Shown: one piece after another, positions 58,301 through 64,000 of the stretch
How the letters are laid out: every line of letters starts with the position of its first letter
Position numbering within the stretch: position 1 is the stretch's first letter
Assembly (NCBI GenBank): GCA_903813345.2
Contig: CAIIXF020000002.1
Coordinates: 2,330,001-2,394,000, forward strand
Reading direction: 5' to 3'
DNA length: 64,000 nt
DNA from: Owenia fusiformis
Taxonomy: Eukaryota > Annelida > Polychaeta > Sabellida > Oweniidae
The notes under the pieces: generated by a model
Databases searched by the model: none
Told to the model about the DNA's origin: nothing
The model's input: the letters and a program-made list of their open reading frames with translations, nothing else
Position numbers and translations under genes: made by a program

Positions 58301-58905
58301 TTTACCTTTTTTGACCTTAAGAAGGTCATTGAAGGTCAAATGTCAAATCTAAGGTCAGATTTGAAGGTCAAATGTCAAATCTAAAGTCAGATTTGAATTT
58401 CTGAGAACATGTAGATGATTTTGAAAAAAAATTTAGTCAATGTGAAGCAAGTTGAAAAAAAAGACCTTTTTGACCTTGAGAAGGTCATTGAAGGTCAAAT
58501 GTCAAATCTTAAGTCAGATTTGAACTTCTGAGAACATGTAGATGATTTAGAAAAAAATTGAAGTCAGTCTAAACAGTATTTGTTAAGTTATAGGAAGTTG
58601 TAAGAAATTGTTACAGACGCCGGACGCCAACCGCCGGACGCCAACCACCAACCGCCGGACGCCGTCGCAAAAAAACGGAGACCATAACAATATGTCACCA
58701 CTTTTGGTGGTGACATAAAAATGCAATTTCAAAATACTAATGTTATGAAGAAATACAACATTATTCTTTTTTATTTTCCAGGCCATCTGATGTAGTTGAA
58801 GCAGTGGTGAAATTGGTAGAAGACGACACGCTGAATGGAGCATCTCTTCTTGTTCTTAAGAACAAAACATTCTTTGTTGATCCACCAGTTTTAGACTTGT
58901 CTTGA
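52312..58905 (+). CDS. HPGD: 15-hydroxyprostaglandin dehydrogenase-like SDR, seven coding exons
   Basis: Exons 52312-52404, 53559-53679, 54124-54230, 54910-55006, 55621-55697, 56678-56850 and 58782-58905 chain in phase (0, 1, 0, 1, 0, 2). They give 263 residues, near the 266 of human HPGD. It is a classical short-chain dehydrogenase. NAD binding TGGAQGIG lies at 11-18, NNAG at 89-92, the catalytic Ser is probably S137, and YAAAK is at 150-154. The C-terminal substrate lobe follows VRFNAVCPTMVETQM. The likely role is NAD-dependent oxidation of the 15-hydroxyl of prostaglandins or related hydroxy fatty acids in the cytosol; orthology versus a paralogue with another substrate is not proven. The exon 4 acceptor (TTAAATAAAG) has a weak pyrimidine tract. 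AATAAA at 59086-59091 probably ends the transcript. Introns carry palindromes, a MITE in the exon 6 donor and a satellite-like array. Confidence 0.9.
52440..52860. repeat. Repeat E with a long inverted repeat in HPGD intron 1
   Basis: Arms of about 115-120 bp (about 52560-52681 and 52716-52832) mirror each other, for example ATTCCTCACTTACTG near 52646 against its complement near 52733. The left half resembles 1720-1970. The repeat may extend to about 53300, where CATATAAAACTGTTTTATAT also echoes 1875-1890. Confidence 0.7.
55125..55600. repeat. Inverted repeats in HPGD intron 4
   Basis: TGTTCCACAGCT with ACTCTTAACTGCAGT (about 55124-55155) is mirrored by CTGCAGTTAGAGTCATCCAG and TGTGGAACAATG (about 55559-55593). 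In the middle, AATGACTCTAACTGAAGTT and its exact complement form a 19-bp hairpin around GATGATGAT (about 55337-55383). It is probably a MITE. Confidence 0.65.
56470..56691 (+). repeat. 111-bp duplication of the HPGD exon 6 acceptor
   Basis: The sequence TTCTTTCATGTGTGTTTTCT through CAG|TTGAGCCCCC occurs twice, with AG at 56565-56566 (decoy) and 56676-56677 (true exon start 56678). The unit begins near GCTTGCAACAAATAT. The decoy keeps about 25 bases of exon sequence, with one extra base, and then reverts to intron. Confidence 0.92.
56857..57070. mobile_element. MITE family H inserted in the HPGD exon 6 splice donor
   Basis: CACTCTACTATA...TATAGTAGAGTG is flanked by TAAGA on both sides (56852-56856 and 57071-57075). 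The donor G|GTAAGA begins at 56851, so the insertion starts at intron position +7. The left target duplication keeps the donor consensus at +2 to +6. Copy 1 lies at 25721-25932. Confidence 0.88.
57139..58723 (+). mobile_element. MITE family F with internal satellite expansion (~9 units)
   Basis: The ends match family F (AAGGCATTAACATGAC left, TTTGGTGGTGACATAAAAAT right). The interior (about 57185-58560) is a tandem array of about nine 135-150-bp units. Each has TGACCTTTTTTGACCTTGAG, then AAGGTCATTGAAGGTCAAAT, then AAGTCAGATTTGAATTTCTG. A shorter array of GCCGGACGCCAACC follows near 58617. It fills most of HPGD intron 6. Confidence 0.88.
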
Positions 58906-59134
58906 ATTATAGTTTCAGGGAACTGATGTTTTGGTGTTCAACATTTCCTTCAAATATTTGTCAAATGCAAATCTCAGATTCAGGAAAGAATACTTGAAAC
59001 TTATCCTTAAGAGCATTTGTGATGCTGACTAATGTATTCATGTTCATGTTACCATGGTCTGATGGTTATCATGTGGTTTTGTTATAATAAAGTATTTACA
59101 TAGAATAATCACTCTCCTTTTGTCCAATTGTTTG

Positions 59135-61813
59135 TCAAGTTGCAACTTTGTTTTTAGATTCAGGACAGAAAACATTAACTTTGTCTTTTAATAAAGTCAC
59201 TGTGATGGGCATCACTTCAAATTCCTCATTGTCTATGTGAAACACTGGCTTGTAATCATCAACAGCGTTCTGAAAATAAAAAAATTGAACATTTATACAC
59301 GTTTCTACAGTGAGCCTTCTGAATAGAAATAATTGCACAAGTAAAGTGACAAAGGGAAATAACCGACAATTGTTACAGCAAGAGAACAGCAAGTAATAAA
59401 GAAAACAAACCCCAACTATCCCAAACCATAATCTAACAATGAAGAGGAACAACGTCTAATACAGCTTCACCCCTCAAAAAAATGCAAATAAAGTTTTAAT
59501 TGGTAAAAGTAATAATTTTGAAAACCTGTGTCAAGGGTTACCGGAGCCTATTCCCGTTAACAACAAGCTTACCTCTTTTTCATCTCCATCTTTGTCATTT
59601 ACATCAGGATCTTTGGCATCTGTTGTAGTATTGGTGTGTGCATCTGCGGGAATCAACTGAAATTGGCCAACTTTAAGCTTATCTTTACTCGTCCTTATTT
59701 GATCACATCTCTCTTTACCAATCCTGTCCCATCTGAAAAAAGGCAGGGATACAATTTGTCAATTGTTACAGACATCTTCACAAATCAAGTAAGAAAAAGT
59801 AGTGAACCAAAACAATTTTCCTTATAAGCATAATGTTATAAGGTATGATCGAATAAAATCTGAACACAGATTGTAAACCTCATAAAGCAGTATTATTTCA
59901 AACTATGTTATATATTCACCCATATTTTACAAACTCTGTCCTTGAGAGATCACTGGGTCCAATACTAACAGTTATACATCTATCCTCCTAAAAACAAGAT
60001 AACAGATATTAAAATGTGATTAGATTTCTCACTATTTTCACAAAGTTTGGATACACTCTTTTGAAAACAATTGGATACATTTCACTGTAAAAGATAAAAA
60101 TATTGACTTAAAATCGTGTGCATTAAAACATACCTTTCCAAGACTAATAAATCACACTGTATGGCTGTAAGGTTTAATATAATTGAAAAATATTTTGAAA
60201 ATCAGCATGCCTTGAATCCAGGCCCATAGCCAGCTCATGCCAAAAAATTGAAATAAAAAAATTCCTGGGGTTTGTTTTTCAACTTTGGCCCAAAAATGGC
60301 TAGAATCTCTTAAAAAGTGCTAAGAATGGTAAAAAACTGCATATTTTTGAAAGAAGTTTTGGCCAGGAAGGTACTTCGGGGCTGTGATCTCTACATTGAA
60401 ACTGTCTGATTGACAAGTGACATCATAACCAATAAGTGGCATGATTAACTGGCATTGTCTAATACTGTACCTCAGATTCTTGGTTTCTATAGTTACTGGA
60501 CAACACACCAAAATCGACAGTTTTCACTTCTTGCTGATGTTTCACCCCACATTTTTCATTTACAATACTTGAGTAGTCTTTAGCTGGTGCTGGAATGATA
60601 CAGAAATTTCTCTATGACTTTGGAATAAATTTTTATTCAGATTTCAAAATAGGGTTAGGTAGCACTCACTTATTTTACTGCAAATCAAACCAATACATTT
60701 CATTCAGGGATCAGATTTCATCCTATACAGGCTGACTATACAAAAACAAGTGGTGTGGGTAAATAGTGCACATGGTGCGCATATTAACAGTCATTTTTGA
60801 ATTTGATATTGATATAAACTACATGTAGGGCATGTTTGGTACTCCATACTCACACACACATGTATGTACATGATCCATAATAAAAAGGATATTATGACTT
60901 GTATATCAGTGTGTACTTCATTCTATAGCAATGCACCAATCAATAATACTCTCTCAAAAGTAAATTATTTGAAATTGCAGCTGTTACACAGCGTAAACAG
61001 CATTCATTTTATATTGGTTATCAATATGAATTATCATAGAAATTGTATTTGCACTTTGAGAGTTGAAAGGTTCTGTGTGATTTATGGGAAATTGAAAACA
61101 TTATACAAAAATGTGCTACCTCTAAACAAGCGGTGCAGACATCCGTAAAGTGACAAATCCACACAGCTTGTTAAGAGGTAGCACAATAGCACATGTCAGA
61201 TAAATGTTTTCAATTTTTTAAAATCCACACAGAAAGTTAACTACTTTCAATGTACAAAAAAAAAACATTTCAATGGGTCACCTTGATCACCAATAACAAA
61301 TTAAGGCTGTAAGTGGTGTATATAAGTGACAATTTCAAATTTATTGCAATGGAGAAAGGATGAATGCTTAGTGCGTCATTAAAGAATGAAAAACACAACA
61401 GTACACAAAATGTCCTTTTTATTAGGTATCCTCTACAAATGCGTAAAAATAATTGAGAACCCAACATGTAGTTTATGAAATATCACAATTTAAAATTCAA
61501 AAATCACTGTTTATACATGTATCTGCACCTTGTGCACATTATATCCGAACCGCTTGTTTTTGTATAGCACAGTATGTATAGGGTGGATTGTGCTTGCATA
61601 GTTTTTTAAACATAGACAAATTTACCTTTTGGTTGTGCAGGGGGTACAAACATGTGCCACCATTTCCAGACAACTTTAGGGGGTGGCGTAAAGCACGTGG
61701 AACAGCCATCGCAGGGATATTGGTACTCTAGTTTGGCATTCAATGTGGACCAGTCATGAAATGTCTGCATTATGTGTGACCAGCGGTGTTTCAAAGGTCC
61801 AAAGTACCAGTAC
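59135..61813 (-). CDS. AGK: Acylglycerol kinase, C-terminal half (five exons, 5' incomplete)
   Basis: Exons in transcript order are 61626-61813, 60471-60589, 59920-59987, 59573-59732 and 59135-59269. Phases agree and they give about 222 residues to the stop. The first block (WYFGPLKHRWSHIMQTFHDW) and the last (FHIDNEEFEVMPITVTLL) follow vertebrate AGK (GPLK..., FSIDSEEYEAMPVEVKLL). AGK phosphorylates mono- and diacylglycerols in mitochondria and, in vertebrates, is also a subunit of the TIM22 import complex. The N-terminal DAG-kinase catalytic part lies right of the window. Unusual here are a Cys-rich stretch (CDGCSTC) in the first exon and a long Asp/Lys-rich insert before the last exon. It is convergent with HPGD. 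Confidence 0.85.
60733..61572. mobile_element. Large inverted-repeat MITE in an AGK intron
   Basis: The ends CTATACAAAAACAAGTGGT and ACCGCTTGTTTTTGTATAG mirror each other. Inside, GTGCACATGGTGC pairs with GCACCTTGTGCAC. Near the centre, AATGTGCTACCTCT (61110) pairs with AGAGGTAGCACAAT (61173). No gene is inside. Confidence 0.75.
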
Positions 61814-62310
61814 CTAAAAATAAGAATTTTGAGAGTTATTTCAGGTGAATGCCTTATTCGCCTATGAGTCAAGAAGCTAGGGGGACATAGGATCATTGGG
61901 GTATCCCAAAAAGAGAACCTCTCAGTGCATCTAAGGACCCTATCTTCATGTGAAAGGGAACTTCTCAGTGCATCTAAGGACATCAAAGGAGGTGACACTG
62001 AACATATATTTAACTTTTAATGGCCTAATGCATGATTGTGATGCTACTGCAGTTAAGCTAATGATCCAAACATCGATCTTGATCAATCATCCATCATGAT
62101 CATGCCAATACTTCACCAATGATGTAATAAAAAACAACAGATTAAGTTGAAGGTCATGTACACAGAATCATCATTATGGCATGTGAATAGAGTAACAAAC
62201 AAAATAGTATTAATAAATGACAACTATATTCATTTCAAAAACATTTACTGAATACCTTTTTCATAAAATATAAAAAGGCATTCATAACTATAGGTGAAGC
62301 ATAACTTAAC
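61814..62310. other. AGK intron sequence, no exon recognised
   Basis: A short direct duplication (CTCAGTGCATCTAAGGAC, 61920 and 61963) is the only structure seen. The preceding AGK exon is not found and must lie beyond the window or in sequence I cannot resolve. Confidence 0.4.
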
Positions 62311-62311
62311 T

Positions 62312-64000
62312 AGACTTTGGAAATTGAACGAAGTTCAATTTCAGACTCCAGATTTAAACCTTTTTTAGCTGAGTCATCCAGAATAAGCTGAGTCATCCAG
62401 AAAAAGATGGATGGATAAAATAGGAAGGTAGGATAGGATAGAATAGGAAGGAACGATAGGATAGAATAAGAAAGAAGGATAGGAAGGAACGATAGGAAGA
62501 AAGGATATGATAGGAGAGGATAGGAAGGATAGGAAGGAAAATATACGAAGGAAGGATAGATAGGAAGGATAGGATAGGATCAGAAAGGAAAGATGGATGA
62601 ATTATTCAATATTTTCTTCTCTACTCTTGACTTTCTATCAGAATACCATCAGATCGATTTTCCGAAATTTCAAAACGCCATAACTTCCAAACCGGAAGTC
62701 AGATCGAAATTTGATTTAAAGATTCGGATTCCTGACAACATTCTACCCCTAATTCATAACTCATACGTTAAATTTGACGAATTTTTATTTTGACCTACTT
62801 TTCGGACACACCATAACTTCCGAACCGGAAGTCGGATCGAAATTTGGTTTGCAGATTCGGATTCCTGAGAAAATTCTACACTTAATTAATAACTCAAACG
62901 TCAAAATTGGAGAACTTTTTATTTTGACCTACTTTTCAGACACCATATCTCAAAAGTGGATCAAAATACTTTCTGACGGCAAAAGGCTAACACTATTAGC
63001 ACACTCTTGGCTACATGTATACACAATTTCGAAGAATATTATTAAAGTGTAGTGTCAGAATCGCAAAAATAAGGAAAACCTTTGAATTTGACCTAGATTT
63101 TGACCTAGGCATGTTGGTGTCCAAATTTTGAAGCTAGATGGCTTTTTAGGTCCCCTTCTTTTAAAAGCTTTCAATAAATTGAGCTGAACTCCGTCTATAT
63201 TTCGTATTCTTCACTTCAAAAAAATATTTTTTCCCATTGACTTAACATGGGCACCAAATTTAGCGATTTTTGAGCTTTTAAAACGACATAACTTCCGAAC
63301 CGGAAGTCGGATCGAAATGTTGTTTGCAGATTCAGATTTCTGACAAAATTTTACCCCTAATTCATAACTCATACCCTGAATTTGGAGAACTTTTGTTTTG
63401 ACCTACTTTCTGGACACCATATTTCAAAATCGGTAAGAGTAATTAAAAAAAAACAGGGACACTTATGAAAGGGCTTTTTCTAAGCTACATGATGAAGAAA
63501 AGACGAAGACGTTTCGATAAATAACGACGAAGATAATTGATAGAATGTTGAAAATGTAAGATTTGACCTAGTTCTTGACCTTTGACCTAGATAAAAAATT
63601 GACCCAATTTCCGAGAAACTAGATACTGGACCTAAATTGACCATATACAGGACTTGACTCAATGTCTTCTAGTTAAGGAAAAAACATGGGAAGAAGAATA
63701 ACTAGATTTTGGAAATTGAACGAGTTCAATTTCAGACTCCAGATCTAGACTTTTTTTAGCCAAGTCATCCAGAATAAGCCAAGTCATCCAAAATAAGCTA
63801 AGTCATCCAGCAAAAGATGGATGGATGGATGGATGAAAAAGGAAGGAAGGAAGGATAGGATAGAATAGGAAGGAACGATAGGATAGAATAGGAAGAAGAT
63901 ATAAGAATAGAAAGGATAGGAAGGAGAGGATACGAAGCAAGGGTAGATAGGAAGGATAGGATAGGATCAGAAAGGAAGGATGGATGCATTTTTCAATTTT
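62312..64000. repeat. 1.39-kb repeat unit with GGATAGGAA microsatellite and direct flanks
   Basis: 62312-62600 and 63699-64000 share TTGGAAATTGAACGA, AAGTCATCCAGAATAAG-like runs and an (A)GGAAGGATAGGATAG array. Between them, CATAACTTCCGAACCGGAAG with TCGGATCGAAAT occurs three times (about 62680, 62813 and 63288). The right copy runs off the window. It may be a tandem repeat or a long-direct-repeat element. Confidence 0.7.

Noticed and set aside
62312-64000. LTR retrotransposon with 62312-62600 and 63699-64000 as LTRs
   Set aside because: No TG...CA ends, primer-binding site or coding region; the flanks are microsatellite-bearing and the right copy is cut by the window.
1-64000. tRNA or rRNA genes
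   Set aside because: No cloverleaf with A/B boxes or rRNA-like conserved stretch was noticed by eye; a tRNAscan run would be decisive.

Overview
This is a piece of an animal nuclear genome, AT-rich and full of repeats. Split genes with GT/AG introns, metazoan-type proteins and very many short inverted-repeat (MITE-like) elements point to a marine invertebrate. A deuterostome such as an echinoderm, hemichordate or amphioxus is my first guess, but the sequence does not settle it.

Layout. (1) 3.4-14.6 kb, + strand: a receptor gene joining a signal peptide, a C-type lectin-like domain (CTLD), leucine-rich repeats and a seven-helix GPCR. Its introns hold tandem arrays and a dead LINE. (2) 14.6-27.5 kb: no convincing gene, only nested inverted-repeat elements, a 410-bp palindrome and a minisatellite. 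(3) 27.5-45.6 kb, - strand: an amino-acid transporter of the AAAP family in 16 coding exons, with two paralogous first exons. (4) 45.7-50.7 kb, + strand: glyoxylate/hydroxypyruvate reductase (GRHPR), three coding exons, head-to-head with the transporter and carrying a LINE with an intact reverse transcriptase ORF in intron 1. (5) 52.3-58.9 kb, + strand: a 15-hydroxyprostaglandin dehydrogenase-like SDR (HPGD), seven coding exons. (6) 59.1-61.8 kb, - strand: the last five coding exons of acylglycerol kinase (AGK), tail-to-tail with HPGD; its kinase half lies beyond the window. (7) 62-64 kb: repeats.

The most unusual signal is shared by three unrelated genes. At least eight coding exons have, directly beside one splice junction, a tandem duplication or array whose unit is the splice site plus a few tens of bases of the exon. 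Units range from about 22 bp to 155 bp and copy numbers from 2 to about 33. In all cases seen the array lies on the left (lower-coordinate) side of the exon, so it duplicates acceptors in + strand genes and donors in the - strand gene. This looks like a recurrent local process that seeds tandem arrays at exon borders, giving introns loaded with decoy splice sites.

The genes do not form one pathway. The compact pairings (transporter/GRHPR head-to-head with about 100 bp between, HPGD/AGK tail-to-tail with about 230 bp between) suggest shared promoter and terminator space. Exon borders were read by eye from splice consensus, reading phase and family resemblance; all phases chain correctly. No database search or computation was possible.
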